DNA of 23,717 bases, taken from positions 1-23,717 of the forward strand of contig DAINQU010000034.1 in the NCBI GenBank assembly GCA_036742455.1, read 5' to 3'. The DNA comes from CAIKZZ01 sp036742455. Lineage in GTDB: Bacteria; Pseudomonadota; Gammaproteobacteria; Steroidobacterales; Steroidobacteraceae. How positions within the stretch are numbered: the first letter of the stretch is position 1; every line of letters starts with the position of its first letter. A program made the translations under genes and the position numbers. Under the pieces are notes generated by a model. That model had not been told where the DNA came from and made no database searches. It saw only the letters and a program-made list of their open reading frames with translations. Shown one piece after another: positions 1 to 8,733 of the stretch.

Positions 1-1526
1 GCGATGACGCGAAAGCCGTCCTCGTTCAGGGCAAGGCTCGTGGCCTGCAGTGCATTGCGGTGCGCCTCGTCCAAGGGATACACCGAGTCGCCCGAGCGCC
101 CAAAGCGCGAGATCGCATAGACCTCCTCAACAGCGCCCTTGCAGATCAGGAGACGCTGCCCGTGGCCCTCGACCGCGACTGACATGCGCCGGCGGTTGAA
201 GTCGAAGGGCACTTCATCGAACTTGCCGTACTCGGCGGCGATGCAGCTTAAGCGCTGCGCGTCCGGGTGGTTCAGTACCGCGACGTCGAGCAGGTTCTTG
301 AGGCCGGATTGGTGGTGGCTGTTCAGGTAGGCGTACAGCAGCACTTCGTCGCTGTCGGCGCCGTCGAGATCGACGTGTTTCTCCAGGATGATGCGATCCT
401 GCGTGAGCGTGCCGGTCTTGTCGGTGCACAGCACGTCCATCGCGCCAAAGTTTTGGATCGCGTTCAGGCGCTTCACGATGACCTTCTTCCGGGACATCGC
501 AAGCGCACCCTTGCCGAGGTTCACCGTGACGATCATCGGCAGCATTTCCGGCGTGAGCCCGACGGCGACCGCGACGGCGAATAAGAACGCTTCGATCCAG
601 TTGCCCTTGGTCCAGCCGTTGATCACAAAGACGAGCGGCGCCATCACGATGATGAAGCGGATCATGAGCCACGCAAAGCGCGATACGCCGCGATCAAAAT
701 CAGTCATCGTGCGCTCGCCGGCGATGACGTCGGCCAAGGCCCCGAAATAGGCGTGCGACCCGGTCAGCACGACCACCGCCGTGGCACTGCCGCTGATCAC
801 GCTCGTGCCCATAAAACACAGGTTCGTGAGGCGGCCGGGATCGGCGCTCGGTTGGGCGATGGCGCTCGGGTCTTTGTCGACCGGCAGCGCTTCGCCGGTG
901 AGCGCCGACTCACTCACGAAGAGGTCCTTGGCGCTCAGCAGCCGCACATCGGCCGGGACGATATCGCCCGCCGATAAGTGCACGATATCCCCCGGCACCA
1001 GATCCTGTATCGGTACCTCCGTCCACGGCGCGGGATCCGTCGATGGCGCGTCGGCGTTGCGCCGGCGCACGGTGGCCGAGGTGTGGACCATCGCGCGCAG
1101 TTTCTCAGCCGCTTGATTCGAACGGTGTTCCTGCAGAAAGGCGAGGGACACGCTCAGGATGACCATGAGCACGATGATGGTCGCCGCATCGTGATCACCG
1201 ATCAGCCAGGAGGCGGTCGCGAGCAGCAGCAACAGGATATTGAGCGGGTTGGACAGGCGCGTCAGGAGTCCGGCGAGGATCCCCTGCGATTGCTCGCGGG
1301 CGATTCGGTTCGGGCCGTGCGTGCGCAGGCGCTCGGCGGCCTCGTCGGTGCCGAGGCCGTCGAGCGAGCTCGACTGCGCGGCGAGCGTCTCGGTGGGCGT
1401 GAGGGCCGCGGTCGTGACGAGCACGGCCGGTAATCGGATCGTTGTGGGGTGTCGGGTCGAGGCCCGTGCGGGTGCCTTGGTCTCTCGTCCGGTGATGAAG
1501 ACGTCTCGCCAGTGCCGCCAACTCAT
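1..1526 (-). CDS. mgtA: Mg2+-importing P-type ATPase (MgtA/MgtB type), C-terminal part outside window
   Basis: Imports Mg2+ across the inner membrane at the cost of ATP (P3B subfamily of P-type ATPases). The 508 residues present hold the cation ATPase N-terminal region, the first membrane helices, the actuator domain with the LTGEALPVDK block, the GLTPEMLPMI membrane segment, and the phosphorylation motif CTDKTGTLTQD with the phosphorylated Asp at residue 369. The block QNFGAMDVLCTDKTGTLTQD matches the MgtA family closely, as does NPLNILLLLL near residue 100. The nucleotide-binding KGA motif follows. Family members are near 900 residues, so roughly 390 residues lie beyond position 1. The ATG at 1526 is preceded by GGGGAGA at suitable spacing. 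An MFS gene ends 62 bases upstream on the same strand, so the two may be cotranscribed. I see no room for a long Mg2+-sensing leader in that gap. Confidence 0.93.
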   Translation of the reverse strand, partial: MSWRHWRDVFITGRETKAPARASTRHPTTIRLPAVLVTTAALTPTETLAAQSSSLDGLGTDEAAERLRTHGPNRIAREQSQGILAGLLTRLSNPLNILLLLLATASWLIGDHDAATIIVLMVILSVSLAFLQEHRSNQAAEKLRAMVHTSATVRRRNADAPSTDPAPWTEVPIQDLVPGDIVHLSAGDIVPADVRLLSAKDLFVSESALTGEALPVDKDPSAIAQPSADPGRLTNLCFMGTSVISGSATAVVVLTGSHAYFGALADVIAGERTMTDFDRGVSRFAWLMIRFIIVMAPLVFVINGWTKGNWIEAFLFAVAVAVGLTPEMLPMIVTVNLGKGALAMSRKKVIVKRLNAIQNFGAMDVLCTDKTGTLTQDRIILEKHVDLDGADSDEVLLYAYLNSHHQSGLKNLLDVAVLNHPDAQRLSCIAAEYGKFDEVPFDFNRRRMSVAVEGHGQRLLICKGAVEEVYAISRFGRSGDSVYPLDEAHRNALQATSLALNEDGFRVI

Positions 1527-1588
1527 CGGTGCTCTCCCCGTCGGTCTCAGCCCTTATCGCAGGGTGCCTCCTGCGCCGCAATAGCGGT

Positions 1589-2818
1589 TCAGCGCAAGCG
1601 GGTCGCCGACGCTCGCCCGGTCCATTGCAGCGCCACGACGGCGAGGAGCGCCAGTAGGCCGTTGGCGACGAGCGTGCTGCGCACCCCCCAATCCGCGACG
1701 GCCCAACCGCTCAAGAGGCTGCCGCAGGCGCCGCCACCGCGGGCGCAGAGCATGAAGAGCGCCACGCTCTGGCCGCGTGCCGGCGCCGGGGTTTCGGATT
1801 GCAGCAGCGTATTGGCCGCCGAGTGGCTTACCGTCATCGCCACGCCCGCACACGCAAAGCCGATGGGGGCGAGCGCGGCCACCGGGTTGAGCGCGCTGAC
1901 CACGACGCTGATCGCGAGCAGGGTGGCGCCGACGAGGCTGATCCGTTGCCGATCGTGCCGCGCCTCCACGGCCGCCAAGCCCACCGCACCCGCAAGGCCG
2001 CCAATGCCGAAGGCGGTCAGGGCCGTGCCGAAGTCGCTGACGGTCCCGTGGAACACCTGCTTCACCAGCACCGGACTGAAGGTCACGATGGGACTCAAGA
2101 GCACACTGGTCACCAGGGTCGTGAGGAGTGCGCCGCGTAGGCGCGGTTGCCGGGTGATATCGCGCAACGTGTTCGTCAGTCGGCGCCAGTGCAGCCGTTC
2201 GGCGGGTGCCCGGCGTACCCCCGCGCTCGGCAGGATCCACAGCGCGACCAGAATGAACGGCAGGTACGACAGCGCGCTGACCCCAAAGGCACCCGCGGCA
2301 CCGACGCGCGCCATGAGCACGCCGGCGATGGCAGGACCGACGATGCGCGCGAGGTTGAACTGCACTGCGTTCAGCGCGATGGCCGTCGGCACTTCGTCGG
2401 GTTGCACGATGCTCGGTGCGATGGACTGGAACGACGGCATCGAGAGGGCATCGGTGATGCCCACGACGAGCGACAGCAGAATGATCATCTCCGGTCGGAG
2501 GCGGTGTGCTTCCCACAGCACGATGATCAGGATCGGGCAGAGCATCTGCAGCGACTGGAAGCCCGCGATCACGCGACGTCGATCGCGCGTGTCGGCGAGT
2601 AGACCGCCGATCAGCGTGAGCGCAAAGATCGGGGCGCCCATCGCGAAGGCATCCAGTCCGAGCAGAAACGGAGAAGCGCCCAAGCTGAGCAGCAGCCAAG
2701 GCTGGGCGACCGACTGCGCCCACGTGCCGATGTTCGACAGGAGGCTCGAAAAAAAGAACGTCCCGAAGCGACGCGAGCGCAGCAGCGCGATGGACTGTTG
2801 CCAACCGGTCGTCTGCAT
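1589..2818 (-). CDS. MFS transporter, MFS_3 / EntS-like exporter family
   Basis: A 409-residue inner-membrane protein, about the normal length for a 10-12 helix major facilitator. The N-terminus has the pattern typical of the MFS_3 (transmembrane secretion effector, EntS-like) group: RRFGTFFFSSLLSNIGTWAQ, then a hydrophobic helix, then the loop GGLLADTRDRRRV around residues 72-84, which is the MFS cytoplasmic 2-3 loop signature. Long Leu/Ala/Val-rich helices follow to the end. The substrate cannot be read from sequence; relatives export siderophores, drugs or other small molecules. The ATG at 2818 has GGGAGG about 8 bases upstream. It sits between the sugar ABC ATPase (139 bases upstream) and mgtA (62 bases downstream), all on the minus strand, and need not belong to the sugar locus. 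Confidence 0.85.
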   Translation of the reverse strand: MQTTGWQQSIALLRSRRFGTFFFSSLLSNIGTWAQSVAQPWLLLSLGASPFLLGLDAFAMGAPIFALTLIGGLLADTRDRRRVIAGFQSLQMLCPILIIVLWEAHRLRPEMIILLSLVVGITDALSMPSFQSIAPSIVQPDEVPTAIALNAVQFNLARIVGPAIAGVLMARVGAAGAFGVSALSYLPFILVALWILPSAGVRRAPAERLHWRRLTNTLRDITRQPRLRGALLTTLVTSVLLSPIVTFSPVLVKQVFHGTVSDFGTALTAFGIGGLAGAVGLAAVEARHDRQRISLVGATLLAISVVVSALNPVAALAPIGFACAGVAMTVSHSAANTLLQSETPAPARGQSVALFMLCARGGGACGSLLSGWAVADWGVRSTLVANGLLALLAVVALQWTGRASATRLR

Positions 2819-2957
2819 GGACCGAGCCTCCCAACGGCCGCCTAGCCTCGCCTGCGCGAGCGTCGGCGATCAGGATGCGCCGTCGGGGGGCGGGGCGCAC
2901 CCTGTTGAAAGTGCCGATGCGCCGCGCGGTGAGTGCGCGGCCGACACGCCACTCCCT

Positions 2958-4055
2958 CTAGAGGCGCGCGCCGCTCAGCGCGTCAAAGGCGTGTAACTGG
3001 GCGTTGTCGAGTTCGAGCGGCACCCGCTCGCCGAAGGCCGGGATGCGCCGACTCGCCAGTCGCGCGATGAGCCGCGCCTCGGGAAAGGCCAGATGCACGA
3101 GGGACTCCGCACCGATGGTCTCGGCGATCTCGGCCGGCGCCTCGACCGACACGGCGCGTTCGTGCGGCAGTCGGCCGGGCTCGTGGACGTGCTCGGGTCG
3201 GATGCCGATCAGCACGGCGCGTGCCGGTTGGCCGGCGAGCCCACGGAGGGTGCCGGTCAGCGGCACACGAAAGCCGGCTCCCACCGCCGACGCACCGTCG
3301 GTGGTCGCCGGCAGTAAGTTCATGGGCGGCGAGCCCATGAAGTGCGCGACGAAGGCGTTGGCCGGGCGATCGTAGATCTCGAGCGGCGTGCCCACCTGCA
3401 TCAGGTTCGGCGTCCCCGCGGCGCCGGTGGGGGCGAGCACGGCGATGCGATGACCCAAGGTCATTGCCTCCACCTGGTCGTGCGTCACGTAGACGGTGGT
3501 CGTCGCCAGCGCTTTTTGCAGACGTGCGAGCTCGGCACGCATCTGCACGCGCAGTTCGGCATCGAGGTTCGAGAGCGGTTCGTCGAAGAGGAACACCGAC
3601 GGTTGGCGCACCAGCGCTCGGCCGAGGGCGACGCGTTGCCGCTGACCGCCGGAGAGGGCGGCGGGTTTGCGCTCGAGGAGCGCCGACAGACCCAAGGTCT
3701 CGGCCGCGGCGGCGACGCGCTCGCGGATCTGTGCGGCCGGCGTGCCACGGATCGACAAGGAGAACCCGATGTTCTCGGCCACGCTCATGTGCGGGTAGAG
3801 GGCGTAGCTCTGGAAGACCATCGCGACATCCCGATCCTTCGGGGCGATCGCCGCCACGTCCCGTCCGCCGATGGTGAGCGTGCCGCTCGAGAGGGCTTCA
3901 AGGCCCGCAATCAGGCGCAGTGCCGTCGACTTGCCGCAGCCCGAGGGGCCGACCAGGACCATGAACTCCCGATCGGCGACGCTGAGCGTCAGATCGGTGA
4001 GGACGGGCGTGCCGCCGAAGGTCTTCGAGATGTTCGTAAAGCCGATCGCCGCCAT
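2958..4055 (-). CDS. Sugar ABC transporter ATP-binding protein, MalK/UgpC/MsmK family
   Basis: Cytoplasmic ATPase that powers a CUT1-type oligosaccharide importer. From the chosen start (365 residues): Walker A GPSGCGKST at 36-44, Q-loop Gln 82 in MVFQSYALYPHMSV, signature LSGGQ at 134-138, Walker B VFLFDEP at 154-160, H-loop His 192 in VTHDQ, then a C-terminal TOBE/MOP-like domain with IGIRPEHV near 283. I prefer the ATG at 4055 because GAGAGGGGG lies just upstream and the protein then opens like its family (MAAIGFTNISKTFGG). An in-frame ATG at 4109 would add 18 non-conserved residues and has a poorer ribosome site. The plus-strand operon encodes a binding protein and two permeases but no ATPase, so this divergent gene is the natural partner. 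It may also serve other CUT1 transporters, as MsmK does in streptococci. Confidence 0.92.
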   Translation of the reverse strand: MAAIGFTNISKTFGGTPVLTDLTLSVADREFMVLVGPSGCGKSTALRLIAGLEALSSGTLTIGGRDVAAIAPKDRDVAMVFQSYALYPHMSVAENIGFSLSIRGTPAAQIRERVAAAAETLGLSALLERKPAALSGGQRQRVALGRALVRQPSVFLFDEPLSNLDAELRVQMRAELARLQKALATTTVYVTHDQVEAMTLGHRIAVLAPTGAAGTPNLMQVGTPLEIYDRPANAFVAHFMGSPPMNLLPATTDGASAVGAGFRVPLTGTLRGLAGQPARAVLIGIRPEHVHEPGRLPHERAVSVEAPAEIAETIGAESLVHLAFPEARLIARLASRRIPAFGERVPLELDNAQLHAFDALSGARL

Positions 4056-4247
4056 CGTGGGCCCCCTCTCAATCGGGGTCAGTGTTGCCGCTGACGGGGC
4101 ATTCGGCAAGGACGCGGCGTCCTTTTCGACTGCAATCGTTTGCGCTCAATTCTGTGGTGCCGATGCAACGTTGCGCCGGCGATCCCCGTTATGAAAAATC
4201 TTTGCAACCGGCCCTGAGTCCGCGCTAGTCTTGGTAACAGAACATAA

Positions 4248-4259
4248 GTAACCGGTTAC
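4248..4259. promoter_or_regulatory. LacI-type operator 1, perfect 12-bp palindrome
   Basis: GTAACCGGTTAC is a perfect inverted repeat with a central CG, the form typical of LacI/GalR-family operators. It sits 41 bases before the lacI start codon, in the divergent region. Binding by the adjacent LacI-family protein is inferred from position and symmetry, not shown. Confidence 0.75.
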
Positions 4260-4268
4260 ATCGCGAGT

Positions 4269-4280
4269 GTAAGCGGTTAC
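4269..4280. promoter_or_regulatory. LacI-type operator 2, near-palindrome
   Basis: GTAAGCGGTTAC matches operator 1 at 11 of 12 positions and keeps the outer GTAA...TTAC arms, with one mismatch pair in the inner bases. Its centre is 21 bp from that of operator 1, about two helical turns, so two repressor dimers would lie on the same face of the DNA. It ends 19 bases before the lacI GTG, suggesting autorepression. Confidence 0.68.
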
Positions 4281-4299
4281 GACAGAGGGGGCGAGGGGA

Positions 4300-5298
4300 G
4301 TGGCAGCTACACTTCGAGACGTTGCGCGGGAAGCGCGCGTCTCGACGGCTACAGTGTCGCGCGTAATCAACGGTCACGGGAACGTGAACGGAGAGACGCG
4401 CGCGCGCATCTTGGGTGTGATCGACCGGTTGCGGTACATCCCCGACAGCGCCGCGCGTTCGCTCTCGACCGGCCTCACGCACACCATCGGCGTGCTCCTG
4501 CCCGATCTGCACGGCGAGTTCTTCTCGGAGATCATCCGCGGTATCGACCAAGCGGCACGCCGTCGCGGGTTGCACCTGCTCTTATCCGGCGTGCACGGCT
4601 CGGCCGAGGAGACGGGGCGCGCGGTGCGCGCGCTCAAAGGCCGCGTCGACGGCCTCCTGATCATGTCGCCTTACGCGGACTCGGCCTTTCTGAGCGATTA
4701 CTCGCACGACGGCACGCCGGCCGTCGTCATCAATTCCCCCGTGCGTGGCGAGAGCCATTCGTCGTTCGGCGTGGACAACCGCGGCGGTGCTCAGGCGATG
4801 GTCGAGCACCTGGTCGGCATCGGACATCGACGCATTGCGTTTATCGCAGGTCCCCGCGACAACTTCGATGCCACCGAGCGCTTGGCAGGCTACTGCGAAG
4901 CGATCGCTGCGCAACCCGAGGTGCGCGAGCACGTGTTACCCGGGGATTTTTCCGAGGAGTCCGGGGCGCAGGCCGCGGCGCGCCTCTTGGCGTTGGACGA
5001 GCGTCCCGACGCCGTGTTCGCGGCCAACGACATGATGGCCTTGGGCTGTCTGCGCGTGCTGCGCGCGGCGGGCGTCGCGGTCCCGGAGGACGTGGCGATC
5101 GTCGGCTTCGACGACATCCCGATGGCCCGATACGTGGCGCCGGCGCTCACGACCGTGCGCGTGCCCATGGCAGAACTGGGCGCGCGGGCCTTGGACGGCT
5201 TGGCCGATGCCATCGGCACCGATCGGGCGCGCGCCTCCACGCGGACGCTGCCGACTGAGCTTGTGGTGCGTGACTCCTGCCGGGCGCGCGCCTCATGA
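4300..5298 (+). CDS. LacI-family transcriptional regulator of the sugar locus
   Basis: A 332-residue DNA-binding regulator of normal LacI/GalR length. The N-terminus carries the LacI helix-turn-helix (TLRDVAREARVSTATVSRVI, residues 4-23), then the hinge helix around PDSAARSLSTG (48-58), then a periplasmic-binding-like effector domain starting HTIGVLLPDL and including FAANDMMALGCLRVL and VAIVGFDDIPMARY. The start is a GTG at 4300, supported by the helix-turn-helix beginning immediately after it and by purine-rich AGAGGGGG upstream. Two operator-like sequences lie just upstream, so it probably represses itself, the divergent ATPase and perhaps the receptor downstream. The effector is likely a sugar released from the locus substrate (inference), such as sophorose or a short oligosaccharide. 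Confidence 0.93.
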   Translation: MAATLRDVAREARVSTATVSRVINGHGNVNGETRARILGVIDRLRYIPDSAARSLSTGLTHTIGVLLPDLHGEFFSEIIRGIDQAARRRGLHLLLSGVHGSAEETGRAVRALKGRVDGLLIMSPYADSAFLSDYSHDGTPAVVINSPVRGESHSSFGVDNRGGAQAMVEHLVGIGHRRIAFIAGPRDNFDATERLAGYCEAIAAQPEVREHVLPGDFSEESGAQAAARLLALDERPDAVFAANDMMALGCLRVLRAAGVAVPEDVAIVGFDDIPMARYVAPALTTVRVPMAELGARALDGLADAIGTDRARASTRTLPTELVVRDSCRARAS

Positions 5299-5656
5299 GC
5301 GCCGACGGCTGCGTGGGCGTGCGAACGGCCAATCGGTGGCACGCGCCGGTGAGTCGCTTTGCTCTGAAAAGTTTTGCCAAGGTATCGTCCGCGCGGCTAC
5401 GCTGCGCGCCACAAAACGCGTCGTCGCCCGGGTATCCGGCTGACGATGCGGACGATGCGAGGGGGTGGAATGAGGGGGTTCGTCGAACGACGTCGAGCAG
5501 CGCTCGGCGACTCGGCCGTACGGACGCAGCGCGCTCTATCCCGCCCGTACCGCGTGAGCGATTCCGAACCGGACCCGACGGTCTGCCACCGGCGCGGGCC
5601 GGCGGCAGGTCGGCTGTTTTTGCAGATAACGATTCAACACAGAGGAAGACCAATCC
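5299..5656. other. 358-base non-coding region upstream of the TonB receptor
   Basis: I see no gene here; the open frames through it are short, lack ribosome sites and encode Arg-rich low-complexity peptides typical of GC-rich non-coding DNA. The region presumably holds the receptor promoter and a long 5' leader. TTGCCA at 5374-5379 followed 18 bases later by TACGCT is the best sigma-70-like pair, and it is weak. A purine-rich ribosome site (AGAGGAAGA) lies at 5641-5649, just before the receptor ATG at 5657. No copy of the GTAACCGGTTAC operator is present, so control of the receptor by the neighbouring LacI protein is not visible in sequence. Confidence 0.5.
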
Positions 5657-8600
5657 ATGACTAAGCGTCTGTCAACCGTAACGAACCGCACCGGTGCCGT
5701 TACTCTCGCGGCGGCGGTCGCCGCGATTTTGGCCGGCCCGCGCGTCAGCTACGCGCAAACCGCCAACGCGACGTTGCAGGGCACCGCGCCGGCGAACACC
5801 GAAGTCGTCGCGACGAACCGTGCGACGGGTTTCACGCGTAAGACGAAGGCCGGTTCCGACGGCTCGTACACCCTGTTGGGTCTGCCCCCGGGCACCTACG
5901 CGGTCAGCGCGGGCAAGGGCACCGAGCGCGATATCGTCCTGTCGGTCGCCACCACCTCGACGCTCGATCTCGCGCTCCTCGACTCGGTCGTGGTGAGCGG
6001 TTCGCGTCTGGTCGAGGTCAAGACCCCGCAGATCTCGAACATCGTTTCGCTGCAAGAAATTCAGACGGTCCCGCAGTTGACGCGCAACTTCTTGGAGTTC
6101 GCCGACACGGTGCCGGGCGCCATCTTCAACGTCGCGCCGAACGGCGCCACCACCTTCCGCTCGGGCGGTGACGGTCCGGACTCGGTGAACATCTTCATCG
6201 ACGGTATCGGTCAGAAGGGCTATGTCCGCAGCGGCCAGGCCGGTCAGTCCGACGGCAGCCAGGGCAACCCGTTCCCGCAGCTCGCCATTCAGGAATACAA
6301 GGTCATCACGTCCAACTACGGCGCGGAATTCGACCAGCTCTCGAGCGCCGCCATCGCGGCCGTGACGAAGTCCGGTACCAACGAGTTCCACGGCGAATTC
6401 TTCGGCACCTACTCGAGCGACAGCCTGCGCGCGGAAACGCCGTCGGAAGAAGCGGCGGGTAATAAGGTCCAGTCGAAGGACAAGGAATACGGCTTCGCGC
6501 TCGGCGGTCCGATCATTCAGGACAAGATGCATTTCTTCGTCACCTACGAAGGCAAGGATTACTCCCAGCCTGTCGCGGTGACCTACGCCGGCACGCCGCC
6601 GGCGGCCATCATCGCCGCCTTGCCGCAGAGCGTGCAGGCGCAGGTGGGTCCGTCGTCGATTCCGTTCACCGAGAAGTTGGTGTTCGGCAAGATCGATTAC
6701 GAACCGACCGCCAACGACCGTTTCGAATTCTCGGTAAAGACCCGTCAGGAAAATTCGGACGGCAACGGCGCCGGCGTCGGTCAGGCCGCGTCGACGACGG
6801 TCACCACCCGCAACACCGACTACCGCTACGACGTCCGCTGGCAGCACAACGCCGATCGTTGGTTCAACGAAGCCGTCATTGCCGAGGAAAATTCGTTCTA
6901 CCGTCCGACCGCGGCGAATTATTCGTCGAACGGTGCGGACTACACCTGGCTGTTCAACGGCAATAACCAGGGCCTCCTCAACACGGGCGGCGCGGATCCG
7001 CGTGCGACGCAGGACAAGGGCCAGAAGGGCTTCTCGTTCCAGGACGATCTGACCTTCGCCGACGTGGCGCTCGGCACGGGTAAGCACACGTTCAAGATGG
7101 GCGTGAAGGTCAAGGCCGTGCAGTTGACCGCCATGGACGCCTGCTCGACCTGCTACCCGGTGTTCAGCTACAACGTCGACCCGGTCACGGGTGTGGAGAG
7201 CTCGCCGTACTCGGCAACCTTCACCGGCATTCCGGCGAGCGTCAACGGCCAGCCGCTGGCGAGCGCCGTGGCGAAGTCGAACGACCGTCAGTACGGCCTC
7301 TACTTCCAGGACGACTGGACCGTCAACAAGAAGCTGACGCTGAACTTGGGTGTCCGTTGGGACTACGAACAGAATCCGACCTACCTCGATTGGCAGACGC
7401 CGGATCTGATTCGCAACCTGTTCTCGCAGCAGTCGCCGACCGCGGGTCTGACCTGGGCGCAGTACTACGCGCAGGGCCCGTTTGGCTACAACATCAACGA
7501 CTACATGAGCAACGGCTCGCAGCGTAAAGCCTACGCCGGCGAGATCCAGCCGCGTCTCGGCTTCTCCTACGACATCGCGGGCGACCAGAAGAACGTCATC
7601 GTCGGTGGCATCGGCCGCTCGTACGACCGTGACCTGTTCGACTACCTGCAGTTGGAGCAGACCAAGCTCGCGACCTCGGTGCCGACCGTGTACTTCAACA
7701 CGCCGAGCCACCCGTGCACGGTCAACGGCCTGAGCTGCTTGACCTGGAACCCGGCGTACGCCAACGGTCCGGGCGCGTTGCAGAACGTCGTGGCCGGTAC
7801 GGTCGGTGACGTGTACCTCTTCAACAACAACCTGAAGGTGCCGTACTCCGACCAGTTCAGCTTGGGTATCCGTTCGCGGATCGGCGACTGGAACACGAGC
7901 GCGGTCGTCGCACGCATCAACTCGAAGAACGGGTTGACCTTCGTGGTCGGTAGCCGTGGTGCGGCCGGTCAGTACTACGTGCCGGAGCCGTGGGGTGGTT
8001 ACGGCACGCCGTGGGACGTGACGCCGGGCGTCACGACGCCGGTCGGCATGACCAACAACCTCGTGTTGACGGATAACGACGTCGAGATCCGTACCACGCA
8101 GTTGTTGTTGAGTGCGGAAAAGCCGTTCACCAACGAGTCGGGCTGGGGCCTCAAGGTGTCGTACACCTTCACCGAGGCGTACACGAACTCCATCCCGAAC
8201 AACATGGAAGGCAACTTCACCAACACCGAGTTCTCGGTGGACTATCCGTTCACGCGCTTCGCACCGTTCCTGCAATCGACCAACGCGCCGAAGCATCGCT
8301 TGGTCGCGAGCGGATCCGTCGCGCTGCCGTGGGACCTGATTTTGGGTGGCAAGTTGACCCTCTCGACGCCGATGCCGGGTTGGGATTCGCGTTGCCGTCC
8401 GCAGCCGTCCTCGGGTGCCCCGAACCTCGGGCCCTTGGGACAGCCGTGTGACGACATCACGTTGGCACCGAACGTGAAGATCGCCTACAAGAGCTTGGAT
8501 CTGCAGTTGACCAAGAACTTCAAGTTCGCGAACTCGTTCAGCGCTTACGTCCGTGCGGACGTGCTGAACGTCTTCAACAGCGCCAACTTGGTGGACCAGA

Positions 8601-8710
8601 ACACGACGTACAACTCCGACGGTACGCCGGCCAGCCACTACTACAACCCGACGGGCAACATTGCGAACAGCACGCGCACGTTGCGGATGACGGTGGGTGG
8701 TAAGTTCTAA
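5657..8710 (+). CDS. Oar-like TonB-dependent outer-membrane receptor with carboxypeptidase-regulatory-like domain
   Basis: A 1017-residue outer-membrane receptor predicted to move glycan across the outer membrane using TonB energy. It starts with a signal peptide (hydrophobic stretch at residues 13-27, likely cut near SYA/QT at 33-34). A carboxypeptidase-regulatory-like beta-sandwich (about 34-105, with GSYTLLGLPPGTYAV) comes next, then a plug with FRSGGDGPDSVNIFIDGIGQ and an IQEYKVITSNYGAEF block, then a beta-barrel ending in aromatic Phe (TVGGKF). This order fits the Oar-like group of about 1000 residues, which transports diverse substrates. The substrate is inferred from the neighbouring beta-1,2-glucan enzymes. 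Codons GGT, CGT and GAA are visibly more frequent here than in downstream genes, consistent with high expression. A strong terminator follows, which would separate its level from that of the enzymes. Confidence 0.93.
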   Translation: MTKRLSTVTNRTGAVTLAAAVAAILAGPRVSYAQTANATLQGTAPANTEVVATNRATGFTRKTKAGSDGSYTLLGLPPGTYAVSAGKGTERDIVLSVATTSTLDLALLDSVVVSGSRLVEVKTPQISNIVSLQEIQTVPQLTRNFLEFADTVPGAIFNVAPNGATTFRSGGDGPDSVNIFIDGIGQKGYVRSGQAGQSDGSQGNPFPQLAIQEYKVITSNYGAEFDQLSSAAIAAVTKSGTNEFHGEFFGTYSSDSLRAETPSEEAAGNKVQSKDKEYGFALGGPIIQDKMHFFVTYEGKDYSQPVAVTYAGTPPAAIIAALPQSVQAQVGPSSIPFTEKLVFGKIDYEPTANDRFEFSVKTRQENSDGNGAGVGQAASTTVTTRNTDYRYDVRWQHNADRWFNEAVIAEENSFYRPTAANYSSNGADYTWLFNGNNQGLLNTGGADPRATQDKGQKGFSFQDDLTFADVALGTGKHTFKMGVKVKAVQLTAMDACSTCYPVFSYNVDPVTGVESSPYSATFTGIPASVNGQPLASAVAKSNDRQYGLYFQDDWTVNKKLTLNLGVRWDYEQNPTYLDWQTPDLIRNLFSQQSPTAGLTWAQYYAQGPFGYNINDYMSNGSQRKAYAGEIQPRLGFSYDIAGDQKNVIVGGIGRSYDRDLFDYLQLEQTKLATSVPTVYFNTPSHPCTVNGLSCLTWNPAYANGPGALQNVVAGTVGDVYLFNNNLKVPYSDQFSLGIRSRIGDWNTSAVVARINSKNGLTFVVGSRGAAGQYYVPEPWGGYGTPWDVTPGVTTPVGMTNNLVLTDNDVEIRTTQLLLSAEKPFTNESGWGLKVSYTFTEAYTNSIPNNMEGNFTNTEFSVDYPFTRFAPFLQSTNAPKHRLVASGSVALPWDLILGGKLTLSTPMPGWDSRCRPQPSSGAPNLGPLGQPCDDITLAPNVKIAYKSLDLQLTKNFKFANSFSAYVRADVLNVFNSANLVDQNTTYNSDGTPASHYYNPTGNIANSTRTLRMTVGGKF

Positions 8711-8733
8711 GCCTCGCGAGACGGTCCGATGTG

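Larger units (their letters stand above)
4056..4299. promoter_or_regulatory. Divergent control region between the ABC ATPase and lacI genes
   Basis: A 244-base gap between two divergent genes of the sugar locus. It is more AT-rich than its surroundings from about 4180 to 4290 and contains both LacI-type operator sequences listed separately. A weak sigma-70-like pair for the lacI direction is TTGCAA at 4202-4207 and TAGTCT at 4226-4231 with an 18-base spacer; I would not rely on it. No convincing promoter was found for the ATPase direction. Any promoter reading into the ATPase must lie between the operators and 4056, so repression of both directions from this region is plausible. Confidence 0.6.

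Noticed and set aside
1449..2996. 515-codon plus-strand open frame opposite the MFS gene
   Set aside because: No family motif and Ser/Arg-rich; the minus strand encodes a clear MFS protein with a good ribosome site.
5678..5703. GTAACG...CGTTAC inverted half-sites at the start of the receptor gene, resembling the LacI operator arms
   Set aside because: The arms are 14 bases apart rather than adjacent and lie inside signal-peptide codons; likely chance.
5672..8638. 988-codon open frame antisense to the TonB receptor
   Set aside because: Composition is Arg/Val/Asp-rich without domains, and it mirrors the receptor codons; a GC-rich antisense shadow.
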